DNA of 64,000 bases, taken from Dermatemys mawii. Lineage: Eukaryota > Chordata > Testudines > Dermatemydidae. This document shows positions 33,918 through 44,924 of the stretch, one piece after another. Both the position numbers and the translations under genes were made by a program. The number at the start of each line of letters is the position of its first letter. Within the stretch, counting starts at the first letter, position 1. The DNA lies in contig ML677364.1 in assembly GCA_007922305.1 (NCBI GenBank), forward strand, positions 22,365,326 to 22,429,325, read 5' to 3'. Under the pieces are notes generated by a model. The model was not told where the DNA came from, searched no databases, and saw only the letters and a program-made list of their open reading frames with translations.

Positions 33918-36420
33918 AGGTATTATTTTGAGAGATTTCAATTACCACCATATTGACTGGGTACATGTCACCTCAAGATGAAATGCAGAGACAAAATTTC
34001 TCGATACTTTCAGTGACTGCTTCTTGGAGCAGGTGGTACAGGAACCCTTAAAGGGAGAGGCAACTCTCAATTTAGTCTTGAGTAGAGTGCAGGATCTGGT
34101 CCAAGAGGTAACTATAACAGGACCGCTTGAAAATATTGACCATAATATGATACCATTTAACATTTCTGTGGTGGGAAGAATGCTTCAGCAGCCCAACACT
34201 GTGGCATTTAATTTCAGAAAGGGGAACTATGCAACAATGAGGAGGTTAGTTAAACAGAAATTAAAAAGTACAGTGACTAAAGTGAAATCCCTGCAAACTG
34301 CATGGACACTTTTCAAAGACACCATAATAGAGCCCCAACTTAAATGTATACCTCAAATTAAAAAACACAGTCAACTAAAAAAGAGCCATCATGGCTTAAC
34401 AACCATGTAAAAGTTGTAAGGAGAGATAAAAAGGCATCTTTTAAAAAGTGGAAGTCAAATCCTAGAGAGGTAAAGAGAAAGGCGCATAAACACTGCCAAA
34501 TTAAATGTAATAATGTAATAAGAAAAGCCAAAAAGTAGTTTGAATAATAGCTAGCCAAAAACTCAAAAGGTAATAAGAAAATGTGTTTTAAGAACATTAA
34601 AAGCAGGAAGCCTGCTAAACAACCAGTGGGGCCCCTGGATGATAGAGATACAGAAGGACTTAAAGACGTTTTTTGTAGGTGACAAATTTGAGGAATTGTC
34701 ACAGAATGAAGTGTCACTAAAGGAGATTTTGGAATTAATTGATAAACTTAACAGTAAAAAGTTACCAGGACCAGATGTCATTCACCCAAGAATTCTGAAA
34801 GAACACAAATGTGAAATCGTGGATCTATTTATTATCGTTTGTAACCTGTCCTTTAAATCAGCCTCTGTACCCAATGACTGGAAGATAGCTAATGTAACGC
34901 CAATATTTAAAAAGGGCTCTAGAGGTGATCCTGGCAATTACAGACCGATAAGTCTAATGTCCATACCAGGTAAATTAGTTGAAACAATAGTAAAGAATAA
35001 AATTGTCAGGCACATAGAAGAACATAAATTGTTGGGTAAAAGTCAACATGGTTTCTGTAAATGCAAATCACGTCTTATTAATCTATTAGAGTTCTTTGAA
35101 GGAGTCAGCAAACATGTGGACAAGGGGGATCCAGTGGACATAATGTACTTAGATTTCCAGAAAGCCTTTGATGAGGTCCCTCACCAAAGGTTCTTGCGTA
35201 AATTAAGTTGTCATGGGATAAGAAGGAAGATCCATTCATGGACTGAGCACTGGTTAAAAGACAGAGAACAAAGGGTAGGAATAAATAGTGAATTTTCAGA
35301 ATGGAGACGGGTAACAAGTGGTGTTCTCCAAGGGTCAGTTCTAGGACCAATCCTTTTCAGTTTATTCATAAATGATCTGGAGAAAGGGGTAAACCGTGAG
35401 GTGGCAGAGTTTGCAGACGATACTAAACTGCTAAAGATAGTTAAGACAAAAGCAAACTGTGGAGAACTTCAAAAAGATCTCACAAAACTAAGTGATTGGG
35501 CAACAAAATGGCAAATGAAATTTAATGTGGATAAATGTAGAGTAATGCACATTGGAAAAAATAACCCCAACTGTACATACAATATGATGGGGGGTAATTT
35601 AGCTAGAACTACTCAGGAAAAAGATCTTGGAGTCATCGTGGATAGTTCTCTGAAGACATCCATGCAGTGTGCAGTGGCAGTCAAAAAAGGAAACAGGATG
35701 TTAGGAATCATTAAAAAAGGGATAGAGAATAGGACAGAGAATATCTTATTGCCCTTATATAAATCCATAGTTTGCCTACATCTTGAATACTACGTACAGA
35801 TGTCGTCTCCTCACCTCAAAAAAGATATACTGGTATTAGAAAAGGTTCAGAGAAGGGCAATTAAAATGATTAGGGTTTTGGAACAGATCCCATAAAATGA
35901 GAGATTAAAGAGGCTAGGACTTCTTAGCTTGGAAAAGAGGAGACTATTTTATATATAGTAGAGGTATATAAAATCATGAGTGGTGTTGAGAAGGTGAATA
36001 AGGAAAAGTTATTTACTTGTTCCCATAACATAAGAATTAGGGGCCAACAAATTAAATTAATGAGCAGCAGGTTTAAAATAAATAAAAGGAAGTTGTTCTT
36101 CACACAGCGCACAGTCAAGCTGTGGAACACCTTGCCTGAGGAGGTTGTGAAGGCTAGGACTATAATAGGGTTTAAAAGAGAATTGGATAAATTCCTGAAG
36201 CTTAAGTCCATTAATGGCTTTTAGCCAGGATGGGTAAGGAATGGTGTCCCTAGCCTGTTTGTCAGAGGGTGGAGATGGATGCCAGAAAAGAGATCACTTG
36301 ATCTTTGCTTGTTAGGTTAATTCCCTCTGGGACACCTGGCATTGGCCACTGTCGGCTGACAGGATACTGGGCTGGATGGACCTTTGGTGTGACCTAGTAT
36401 GGCCATTCTTATGTTTTTAT
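33918..36420 (+). mobile_element. CR1 LINE, 5'-truncated
   Basis: The copy begins inside the endonuclease domain (a GDFN-like start at about 33930, then HIDW) and runs to a complete 3' end finishing CCATTCTTATG near 36415. The 3' region keeps the typical LWNTLPEEVV phrase (36120-36150) and the conserved untranslated stretch 'ggcattggccactgtcggct' and 'tactgggctggatggacctt'. Stops around 33979, 34408 and 34420 break the frame before the RT ORF, and more stops follow at 35893 and 35956. Lies in sense within TNIK intron K-L. Confidence 0.93.
34639..35895 (+). pseudogene. CR1 reverse transcriptase ORF, 418 codons
   Basis: A continuous frame encodes the RT domain: PGPDVIHPRILKE (residues 43-55), YRPISLMSIPGKLVE (101-115), MYLDFQKAFDEVPH (169-182), the SGVLQGSVLGPILFSLFIND stretch (227-246), the catalytic FADD at 258-261, and LHIGKNNP-like sequence after it (here MHIGKNNPN). 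The order and spacing are normal for CR1. The ORF lacks the endonuclease domain and ends before the ERLK-like C-terminal part, which continues in frame fragments to about 36220. It is the least decayed LINE in the window but cannot encode a full ORF2. Confidence 0.9.
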
Positions 36421-36468
36421 GAGAATTAGATTGGGCCCCTACTATTGGCTCTTGTGAAGTTAGGGGGA

Positions 36469-36546
36469 AGATTCTCAACTTGTATAAACTGTCATATCTC
36501 CAATTGAAGTCAATGGAGCTATGACAGTTTACACCAACTGAAGATC
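36469..36546. repeat. Short perfect-style foldback repeat
   Basis: The left arm AGATTCTCAACTTGTATAAA continues to GTCATATCTCCAATTGA; the right arm, reversed and complemented, reads AGATCTTCAGTTGGTGTAAA and GTCATAGCTCCATTGA. Only about two bases separate the arms, so it is a near-perfect hairpin of about 38-bp stems. A related diverged half occurs at 42009-42070 ('gggtgtaaatgacgtggctc'). Confidence 0.75.
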
Positions 36547-36872
36547 TTGCTTAGTGATTTTAAGATGATGTGTTAATGATTAAATTGACGCCCCCCTTTT
36601 CCTCCCTTCCCCCCCAACAACTCTAAATAACTAAAAAGCTATTTATTATGGTAAATATGCTTATACTACCATAGCAAGTTATGTAATTTAATTCCCCTAT
36701 AATTAACAGTCAGATATGTTCTTGTATGAAATGCGAGTGCTATTAAATATTTGAGACTTACCATTTTAGGTCATCCTTGCTAAGATCTGCTAAATCATAA
36801 CTTTATTATTCTAGTAAAAATACACCCAGCAAACCAGAGGCAGCTCCTTTTTAGCTTGTCAAATCCCTTGAT

Positions 36873-37010
36873 CTTCTTTGAGTAATGATCCCTATATGTA
36901 TTCCACATGTGGTTATTCATGCGCCCAAGTCCAGAAATTCTTCAAAGCAGTGCCAACCACTTCTCTGTCAGCTTTAGGGGCTGTCTCATGCTTTTTGCCC
37001 ACAGATGGAT
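36873..37010 (+). mobile_element. DIRS end fragment
   Basis: The sequence CTTCTTTGAGTAATGATCCC and TATGTATTCCACATGTGG, followed by 'ccagaaattcttcaaagcag' and 'tgccaac', parallels the left end of the DIRS element at 19885-19970. The internal coding part is absent. A solo end could come from deletion or recombination between ends. Confidence 0.65.
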
Positions 37011-37204
37011 CGCCAGTTGGGTCCTGGAGATTATCTAGCAGGGATACTCCATAGAGTTTGTCTCCTTCCCTCCTCACAAACTCCCTTCCCAGTCTCCCTT
37101 TGGGGACCACTCTTACCCATTGATTGTTCATTAGAAGGTGGAATCCCTTTTCGGTACCAAGGGAGAGGGTGGTTCTTTCCCATAGTTACACCTAGCAACG
37201 GTTA

Positions 37205-37548
37205 GTGCTTTCCTCCCTCCAGTAGAAGGCTCTGTGGACTGCCCCTGCCCACCCCAAGTGCTGGCTCCGCAGCTCCCATTGGCCAGAGACTGTGGCCAAT
37301 GGGAGTTGCAGGGACGGCACCTGCGGGCGGAGGCAGCTCACCAAACCGCCTGGGCAGGCCTCTCCGGACATGTCGCCGCATACATGGAGCCGCCTGAGGT
37401 GAGTGCTGCCTGGATCCAGCATCCGCAAACCCCTTCCACACCCCTTTCTGTGCCCCTAACACAAGCCCCGTCCCCAGCCAAACTCCCTCCCTCTTAGCTA
37501 ACCGGAATTTTTGATTTACTGGCACCCCCTATTTCCCCAACATGCCAG
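37205..37548. mobile_element. Tigger-like element, truncated
   Basis: Matches the right two thirds of the element at 47079-47475: shared phrases include 'aactccctccctcttag' followed by 'taaccgg', 'ccccctatttccccaa' and 'atgccagataacaaagct'. It has the shared 'cccattggcc' motif and its inverse 'ggccaatggg' around 37280-37310. The left terminal repeat is missing. Confidence 0.65.
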
Positions 37549-37599
37549 ATAACAAAGCTGTATTATGGTCCCACATAAAATACAGAGAATACCTTTCAA

Positions 37600-38190
37600 A
37601 CTAATAGAATTTTTCAGAATGGAAGAAACTTTTTAAAAAATATACCAACTGTAAAGGACTTGTTTTTTACATGAGCAGTTTTCCCCCCATATCAATTTCT
37701 GTTTTTGCTGGCAGACTCCTTGGAGGAGAATTATAATTAATGGAATTATAACACCACAAGAGACATAACTGAAACCTGGGCAGCTAAGAAGGGAAAGGAT
37801 TTTACTCCATTTTAATCTTGAGTTCTGTTTTTTCATTATTGCCTTTAACCCTCTCTGCTGGCAACACTTAGGAGTAAAGCTCTGTGTAAAACTGAACACT
37901 CAACCCATTTAATTGAGAGTTATGAAAACTCCCATTTTCAGTTTTAGCTTTCCACTGAATACTCCAGCAAAAAAGATATTTCAGTAAAAAACAAAAAAAC
38001 AAACAACAAAAAACCCTTTCTCTTTAAAAAAAAAAAAAAATTAAACTGTTCTCACCTTATGCATCATAAAGAAAATTTAAAAAATTAAAAAGTTAATTTT
38101 TTTTCATTGCAAACCAACTTTAAGATAGAGGTTTTACAGTTGCTGTATGTTGCTTTTTAATACATAGTGGTTTTCTGTTTGTTTCTATAG
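37600..38190 (+). other. TNIK intron K-L end, no recognised repeat
   Basis: AT-rich sequence with A runs at 38024-38040 and 38096-38105. No gene or repeat family recognised before the exon L acceptor. Confidence 0.5.
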
Positions 38191-38330
38191 CATACATTCG
38201 ATCCAATCAGATTATGGGCTGGGGAGAAAAGGCTATTGAGATACGATCAGTGGAAACTGGGCACTTGGACGGTGTATTCATGCACAAAAGGGCACAAAGA
38301 CTCAAGTTCTTATGTGAACGGAATGACAAG
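38191..38330 (+). CDS. TNIK: TNIK coding exon L, CNH domain
   Basis: Two bases complete the Ala codon from exon K, followed by 46 codons: [20 protein letters not shown], then [20 protein letters not shown] and CERNDK. The acceptor is CTATAG (ending 38190) and the donor GTAGTC (from 38331), which departs from consensus at +5 and +6. Reading through the donor would add about 22 residues before a stop near 38397. The following intron is the shortest of the gene (193 bp). Confidence 0.96.
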
Positions 38331-38523
38331 GTAGTCCTTTTTTTGCTTGCCTGCAATTTCTTGCCTTCAGTTACACCATGTTCTTTAATTGCATTGTAAA
38401 TATCTTGAACATTAAAGCTTAACACAAATTTTTGCTTTCTTTCTTACTCATCAGACTTTGGTGAGCAAGCAGATAATCTGAACACTTGGCTACCATCATA
38501 AATAGTTCTCTCTTTCTTCACAG

Positions 38524-38607
38524 GTTTTCTTTGCTTCTGTACGCTCTGGTGGAAGCAGTCAAGTTTATTTCATGACCCTAGGCAGGACTTCTCTTCTGAG
38601 CTGGTAG
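38524..38607 (+). CDS. TNIK: TNIK terminal coding exon M with stop
   Basis: The last 27 codons read [20 protein letters not shown] and RTSLLSW, then TAG at 38605-38607. The acceptor is a C/T-rich tract ending in CACAG at 38523. The GRTSLLSW ending is the conserved C-terminus of the TNIK/MINK1 group and closes the CNH domain. The exon continues as 3' UTR. Confidence 0.97.
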   Translation, partial: VFFASVRSGGSSQVYFMTLGRTSLLSW

Positions 38608-40007
38608 AAGCTGTGTGATTTGACAAGGGATTGCTGACATCCAGAGTCTTCGAGATCCTCATAACTTGGAATTATTAGTAACTGGAGTACAGACCTGCAC
38701 AGATGCAAGCACTCCATGTGAATGTGTGTGCGGGCATCACTAGTGTTAGGTTTCTTTTTGTTTTTAAACTGAGGCTGCAATGCAGCTGGTGCTGTAAAGA
38801 TATTACCATCAGGTGCTATAAGTCTTGGAGATTTGGGATCACACTAGAAAGCAACAGGTCTTCCCCCCCCACAGTTCAGCTCCAGAATTCCTAGGCTTTG
38901 AATGACTCTGTTTGTTAGTGTGAAAAGAGAGAGGCTCATCATGAACATATTGTTGATTTGGCAGGAGGCAGGCAAGAGAAGGTGACAAGTGGTGGTGAGA
39001 GAGTCAGTCTAGCTGAAGCAGAGGGCAGATCTAATCTAGTAATGTTAACAATGTATTTAATTGACATTTCTTTTTTGTAATGTGACAGTATGTGGACAAA
39101 GAGGAAGGTGCAGGTTTTAAGAAGTTAATATTTATAAAATGTGAATGACACAGTGCTTAGGATAACTTCTTTTTTGGGGGACTGGGGGGAGTGGGGTGGA
39201 ATTCTTGGTTTGGTTGGTTTTTTATTTTGGCCTGGCCAAGATCTTAGTCATTTTTCTGTGTACCAGGTTTTGCCTGAAACGTGCAGATGATAAAAAGTTT
39301 GTTCATTTTCTATAATGATTCTGTGTTAGGACTGAACTTGGTGATGTCACAGTATTAGCACTGCCTCAGTTAAAGGTTTAATTTTTGTTTAAACCTAGAA
39401 GTGCAACAACAGTTCTACCACAGTCTGCACTTGCAGAATGAAAAAAAAAAATTCCAAACAACATATGTTTATTTTTTTGTGCCTACCTCATTGTTTTTAA
39501 TGCATAAAAGAGGTGGTTTAGTTTATACGTTTTTAGAGGAAAAACCATTAATGTCTAATTTAATCTTAATACCAAAACTACCAGATGGAAGGTTTGACTG
39601 TTATTCTGTAGCAAGGTTCAGCGGAAGAGGAGAGTAGTCCATTGACATGGTTGAAATAGCCTTATGGCAGTGAGACACTGACTAATGTAATTGCTTACTA
39701 AATTTGGAAATCAAATATTTTTACCAGCTTCGTCAGTAATGGAAGATTGATGAATTTAGCCTAAAACCAGAGGTTTCACTCTTCTAACATGTGGGCTTAG
39801 TAACAGGCAGGTAACAATAACTAGTCTAGTTCTATAAACTGTTAAATGTTGTAGGAAACATTTTGGGGAGGTGATGTTTTTCTTTTCTAAGAAGGCAATG
39901 CACTAAAACTATTTTAAGAATGTAGTTAATACTGCTTATTCATAAAACAGCATATACTTGTGTTTAGGTGTAAGATCCCAGCTCTGGCTCTCCCCCTCGG
40001 CGCCCCT

Positions 40008-40014
<7 letters not shown>

Positions 40015-40040
<26 letters not shown>
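40015..40040. repeat. Poly(T) run, 26 bases
   Basis: An uninterrupted T run preceded by a C-rich tract (CCCCTCCCCCCC). Lies in the inferred TNIK 3' UTR. It would be poly(U) in the transcript. Confidence 0.95.
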
Positions 40041-40045
<5 letters not shown>

Positions 40046-40202
40046 AAGTCAGTTTTATTTTATGAATAAGTTTTTGACATTTGTAATAAATGTCTCAAGA
40101 GTAATAATTTGTTTAATGGCTACATGTTCATTACTTGAGAAATCTTGAGTGTATAATAATCTGTTGGTGATGTAATAATGCACAATGTCATGATTCAACC
40201 AT

Positions 40203-40231
40203 TTTTATTTTATTTTATTTTATTTTATTTT
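40203..40231. repeat. (TTTTA)n microsatellite
   Basis: Five to six TTTTA units. A shorter array of the same unit is at about 11899-11923. Confidence 0.9.
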
Positions 40232-41540
40232 TTGGTGGGGTACTTTGTTGACAGCTGCCTTAAGCTGTTCATTCAGTGAACAGGCTCTTGGTGTTTCACA
40301 GGCTTTGTCTTATGCTGTGCTTAATTTACTTTCATGGCATGACAGGCAGGGCTTTTTAAACATTCTTTAATCAAAACAGATTGATTGTTCAAGTGACTGG
40401 TCACTTGATTGCTTTAACAGTAACAGCACCAATTGGGCAAGTGTTTTGCTCGACGAACCCTTCTTTTGGCATCAACCCTGACTGCTGTAAATTCTTCTAA
40501 TCTAATCAGCGTTTTTGCTGAAAGTTCTCCGTTGAACATCAGAAACAGTTTAAAAGGGAGCTGGTGTACACACAGACTCATACACACATACACACACACT
40601 CATATCAAGAAAGCCTTACATTTGCTGGCAGAAGAATACTTAAAAATATTTTTTTAAATTGTTTGACTTTTGGATAGCACTGAAGGTCAGGGGTGGGAAC
40701 ACATTTCTTCAGTATCTGTTACAATCAGCCAGAAGAGCGATCAGTTCTCTGTACTATAATGAACTAAAGGGACTCAGAAGTCCAACATAATCCTAGTCAT
40801 GGATATAATCACAAGATGTCCCTGCAGCATAATTAGCTGACACTGATCAATTCAATGTCATTCTGCATGGTTTTAATTTTTACAGCGCTGTATGGTTAAA
40901 ATGGATTTAGTTCTTGACCCCACCTCACACATTACCTTGGAAATCAATACGATTCATGTCCATGAGAATGTTCCAGGGATTCCCCAGGTTAAGATTATGT
41001 GCTTTTGAAGCTCCTATACTTTCGGAGGGAAACTCATTCACTGGAACTGCTGGATGGCAGCATCTGCCTCCACAGAAGTGCCAACGTGGCCAAACTACAA
41101 GTCAAAACAGTGTTACAAAACCACTACATATAGAACGTTGGACTCTTTAAACAATGCTTTTGTCAGAGCAGGAAAAAAGCTCCTAGGTTTAGTTTTAAGC
41201 TTTAATAAGTAATAATTTTCTGTATCTTTGTCGAAGTAACCCTAACTGTATGACTGCAGTGTTTTATTTTTATCTTATGCACATGTTATGTTGGAGAAAA
41301 TGTTTACAAAAATGGTTTTGTTACACTAATGTGCATCACATATTTATGGTTTATTTGAAAGTGATTTTTGTGGGGTTTTTTTTTAGTTTTTCATATTAGT
41401 AATAGTACACTCTTTGTGACTTATAACCCCAAACTTTGCTGATTATAAAGATGCTAAACAATAATACGAATGACAAAACTGCATTAAAATGACTAATTAT
41501 AGAGCTGCAAAGCAGACTGGTGACAAGTAAACACTCAGCC

Positions 41541-41564
41541 TTTTTTTTTTTTTTTTTTTTTTTT
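41541..41564. repeat. Poly(T) run, 24 bases
   Basis: A T run followed directly by GCAG, so it resembles a splice acceptor by chance. Lies just upstream of the candidate poly(A) signal. Confidence 0.95.
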
Positions 41565-41630
41565 GCAGTGCTATCTAACTTGTCTTCTGTGTATTATGGA
41601 TATTACTGTTTTTCCCCCCATTTTTCCTTA

Positions 41631-41636
41631 AATAAA
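41631..41636 (+). promoter_or_regulatory. Candidate poly(A) signal AATAAA for TNIK
   Basis: The canonical hexamer is followed within 25-70 bases by GT-rich stretches (CTGTATGTGG and GGTGTTGGTTT) that resemble a downstream element. It lies about 3.0 kb after the stop. Other hexamers exist, so this is a candidate only. Confidence 0.4.
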
Positions 41637-42315
41637 GTCAAAATGACACCTACTGTATGTGGAAAATATTTTTCTGCTCCTGGAGAACCAAGGTGTTGGT
41701 TTCACTGAAGGTAAAAAAAAAACAGCATCACTAAATCTCATTATTTTACTACAAGTTCAGCAATATTTGGTATTTTTATTTCAGTCCCAGCTCCTGGAGC
41801 CAAATGATTTCATGAGACTCTCAGCTTTCTTGTTTGCAGTTTTAATTTTTGGTACTCGTGGTTGTGTTGAAAAGCTTTAAAATGTAAATCATTTGCACCC
41901 AAAGGCTCAGAAAACAGAAGACATTCAAAGGGAACCTAAAATGGTGGTGGTTTTTAAAAATATCATAATTTTTGAGGGTGATATTACAGTACTAGGGAAG
42001 TGTGGTAAGCTGAAATCTAGGGGCAGATCTCAGCGGGTGTAAATGACGTGGCTCCGTTGAAGTCCAGGCCTGCCAAGTGTAAGTAAGGGAGTAGTGAACA
42101 AAATTGGTACAGCATTCCCACTTGCACTGCCTGGTCCTGGTCGTACCCTGTACATACTTTCCACCATGCACTATTTTCTTTCTGTAACGAGGATTAAAGA
42201 AAATGCCTGTTGTTCTAAGCAAGTTAACTTGTTGTGTAGGCTGCTGCCAAAAGAGGAAGTCTGTGCTCACATAGCAGGCACAAGTAGAGGCTTCCCTCTA
42301 CTTTTGATCTGTACA

Positions 42316-42740
42316 AAACAGTTAACAAGAAGGTGTGAGTAACAGTAGGGGGAAATTAGCATGGGGAAATTTAGGCTTTTTTAGTTCTCGTAGTGACCCA
42401 TCTACTCTCAATCTTTATTCGGGCCTAATTTGATGGTGTCCAATTTGCAAATTAATCTCAATTCTGCAGAATTTCCCCTTGCTAATTTCTCCCTACTGTA
42501 ACTCACACCTTCTTGTTAACTGTTTGAAACAAGCCCCCCTCATAACCCTTACAAAAGTGATTTTACATCCTGTTGAGGATAGCCCACTTTAGTTGAATTG
42601 TCTTGACCCCCCACTTGGCAAGGCAACTCCCGTCTTTTCCTGTGTTACTCTCTATATCTTCCTACTGTGTTTTCCACTCCATGGATCTGATGAAGCAGGT
42701 TTTGGCCCATGAAAGATTATGCCCAAATAAATGTAATTCC
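42316..42740. mobile_element. Interspersed repeat with ~58-bp inverted arms
   Basis: The left arm (42316-42374) begins AAACAGTTAACAAGAAGGTG and ends GGGGAAATTT. The right arm (42470-42527) is the reverse complement, ending CACACCTTCTTGTTAACTGT. The tail (42650-42735) has ATGGATCTGATGAAGCAGGT and GCCCATGAAAGATTATGCCC then AAATAAATG, which ties it to the same large family as 8628-8768 and 29872-30100. Its AATAAA should not be taken as a gene signal without transcript data. Confidence 0.7.
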
Positions 42741-43261
42741 TGAAGAAAGCTCCTTTTTAAAATACACCTCTTCTTCTCTCTCCCCTAATGTCTTACTCTA
42801 ATTCATCCCAATCTCAAGACTAAAATTAAAAATTGGGAGAAGTGTTCTGTAATTTAAAAGAGCAAATTGTTAATTTAATGCAAATATACCATTCCAGGGG
42901 GAAACTAAAGCCACTTGGCAGGGGGTTTTCCTCCACTGAAATAAAAAAGGGAAATTGGGTTTAACATTTCATACGGAGGCTACTACAGGATAAATAGTAT
43001 GTGACATGGGAAAGCTAATCTAATTTCTTCCAACTGTGCTTATGCCACTCACACTTTACTATCCTCTCTGTGAAGTGCTGTTTCACAAGTTCATGCTGGT
43101 CATTCAGCAGAATTTGTCAGTTAAAAAGGGATTTTGGCACATTCAGTTTAAATTTAATTTCATATTTGTATATATTAAATAATCTTTGCCCACACTGGGT
43201 TACCCATATTCAAGTGTTTTCAGTACTCTGAAATGCACACAGAAAAGTAAGGGAATTTCAT

Positions 43262-43475
43262 AGTATTTTACACTTAGCCTTTTATCTCAAAGTGCTTACA
43301 ACAATTCTCAGGAGAACTCTGTGAGGGATGACTGATAAGATTGCAGTTTTTGAAATAGGGAGTGTTGAAGCAAGGATGAAGGTAAGTGATTTGCCCCAGA
43401 TCATCCAGGGAGCAAGTGGAAGAGTCAGCAATAAAATAGAATTCCAGATAGTCCGGTGCTCTAACCATTAAATGA
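43262..43475 (-). repeat. MIR-like SINE relic, antisense
   Basis: Shows 'ttatctcaaagtgcttacaa', 'ggtaagtgatttgccccaga' and 'tagtccggtgctctaaccat', the inverted MIR order with its terminal motif. Diverged. Confidence 0.6.
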
Positions 43476-44050
43476 AACTACCTCCTCAGAATGACACACT
43501 AGCCATTACACAAAACAGAGACTTTCCATTAGCAAGAAATTCACTAATCGCTAGCATTTTGGCTTTTTCAGACTAAAAATTATTTGCAAATTTAGATCTG
43601 GTCAGAAAAGAACCAGAAGTGGGAATTCATCATTGGTATAAAGGGAAATTTTAATATTTTGTTGAAATTAGGTTTTTCCAGTAATTTGACCAGCCTTTAG
43701 AAAAATGCAAATATTTTGATTTGATTAATGAAATTTTCATGTCAGTCCCTTGCTGACTCAATTGCCATGTGCTGGAATCAATTTGACTCATTAACTGTGT
43801 GTGTGGACAACACCATAATAGAGGCCCAACATCCAGGGTTTAAGTACTTGTGTGTATTTATGTGAGGACTGCATCAATTTGACACAACCTACAAACTGTT
43901 AAGTGGCTTGCTAAAGGTGGTAGTCAAATACTGGCAAGAGTTGTGAACAGAACACCCCCAGGTTCTGATTCAGAGTCACCTGATCTGAGATCCTCCTCCT
44001 CCTTATTCTAGGCAGGGCTCCTAGCCTGTTAGGGTTGCCTGACTTCAGGT

Positions 44051-44668
44051 AGGGTTGCCAAATTTCTGATTGGAGAAAACCAAATACCCCTGCTCCACTT
44101 CTCTGAGGCCCCACTCCCACTCACTCTATCTCCCCTACCTCTGTCACTTGCTCTCCCACATCCTCACTTACTCATTTTCACCAGGCTGGAGTAAAGGGGT
44201 TGGGTTTGGGAGGAGGTGAGGGCTCCAGCTGAGGGCATGGGCTCTGGGGTTGGACCAGGGATGAGGGATTTAGGGTGCAGGAGGGGGCTCAGCACTGGGG
44301 GTGAGGGGTTAGGTTGTAGGATGGGGTGCAGTGCGGACTCTGGGTGGCACTTACCTGTGGTGGCTCCTGGAAGTGGCGACATGTCCTCTGGCTCTTAGGC
44401 AGAGGTGTGACCAATGGCAGCTGCGGAGTCGGCGGCTGGGGCAGTGCGTGGCGCATCCCTGGCCGCCCTTGCACCTAAGGGCCGCAGAGATATTGCAGCT
44501 GCTTCCAGGAGCTGCATGGAGCCAAGGCAGGCAGGGAGCCTGCCTTCACCCCAGGCTCCTGCTGCGCTACAGAACAGACTTTTTACAGCATGATCAGCAG
44601 TGCTGACTGGAGCTGCCAGGGTTCTTTTTTGACCCAGCATTCTGGTTGAAAATCGGATGCCTCACTCT
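44051..44668. mobile_element. Probable non-autonomous DNA element, GC-rich
   Basis: It starts AGGGTTGCCAAATTTCTGAT followed by 'tggagaaaacc'. Near the other end the inverse appears ('ggttgaaaatcgga', 44645-44658). Between them are a 'gggctc' and 'ggggtt'-rich half and a GC-rich half with 'gaccaatggcagctgcgg'. I recall this composite from turtle genomes as a hAT-like repeat, but its right terminus is degraded and no target duplication is visible. Confidence 0.5.
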
Positions 44669-44924
44669 GGGTTTTTTGGGAAAATTTCTGCCAAAGTGGT
44701 GCAGCTGTTTCAGAGAATAAAGCTAGCAGGTAACGCATTGTTTCATCCATGTTAAATTCCTGAAACTATGTCTTTAAAATGATCTAGTTGCCCCCCTACT
44801 TTGTGCAGGGACTTGAAATTTGGCCATGGGCAAGTAGGATTGGCCTTTGCATTAGGGATGTGCCTTTTGCTATCCCTGTGGTAATCTGCCCATAGTGGCC
44901 AAATTATAGGCCTTTGAAATATCC

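Larger units (their letters stand above)
500..41650 (+). other. TNIK: TNIK gene, 3' part (13 coding exons and 3' UTR)
   Basis: This is the 3' portion of TNIK, a Ste20-family germinal-centre kinase. In the known family it is a Rap2 effector that binds TRAF2 and NCK, remodels the actin cytoskeleton and acts with TCF4/beta-catenin in Wnt signalling. The sequence shows thirteen exons whose phases match across every junction (total 1790 coding bases, 596 residues plus stop). All introns are GT-AG, from 193 bp (last) to 8178 bp. Encoded parts are the tail of the intermediate region (residues 1 to about 280 of the window product), then a CNH domain of about 300 residues ending in LLSW. TNIK is preferred over MINK1 or MAP4K4 because of the acidic [16 protein letters not shown] stretch and the [18 protein letters not shown] segment. 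The kinase domain and earlier exons are upstream of base 1. The 3' end at about 41650 is inferred from a poly(A) signal only. Confidence 0.96.
38608..41650 (+). other. TNIK: TNIK 3' UTR (extent inferred)
   Basis: The sequence after the stop lacks any further coding exon and is AT-rich, with two long T runs (40015-40040 and 41541-41564), a TTTTA pentamer array (40203-40231) and CA-rich sequence near 40570-40600. The end is set at the AATAAA of 41631. An earlier AATAAA at 40085-40090 and a later one inside a repeat at about 42726 are alternatives. TNIK transcripts in mammals have long 3' UTRs, so the real end may lie further downstream. Confidence 0.5.

Noticed and set aside
41541..41575. A splice acceptor (long T run followed by GCAG)
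   Set aside because: It lies past the TNIK stop, and no coding exon or donor follows that I can support.
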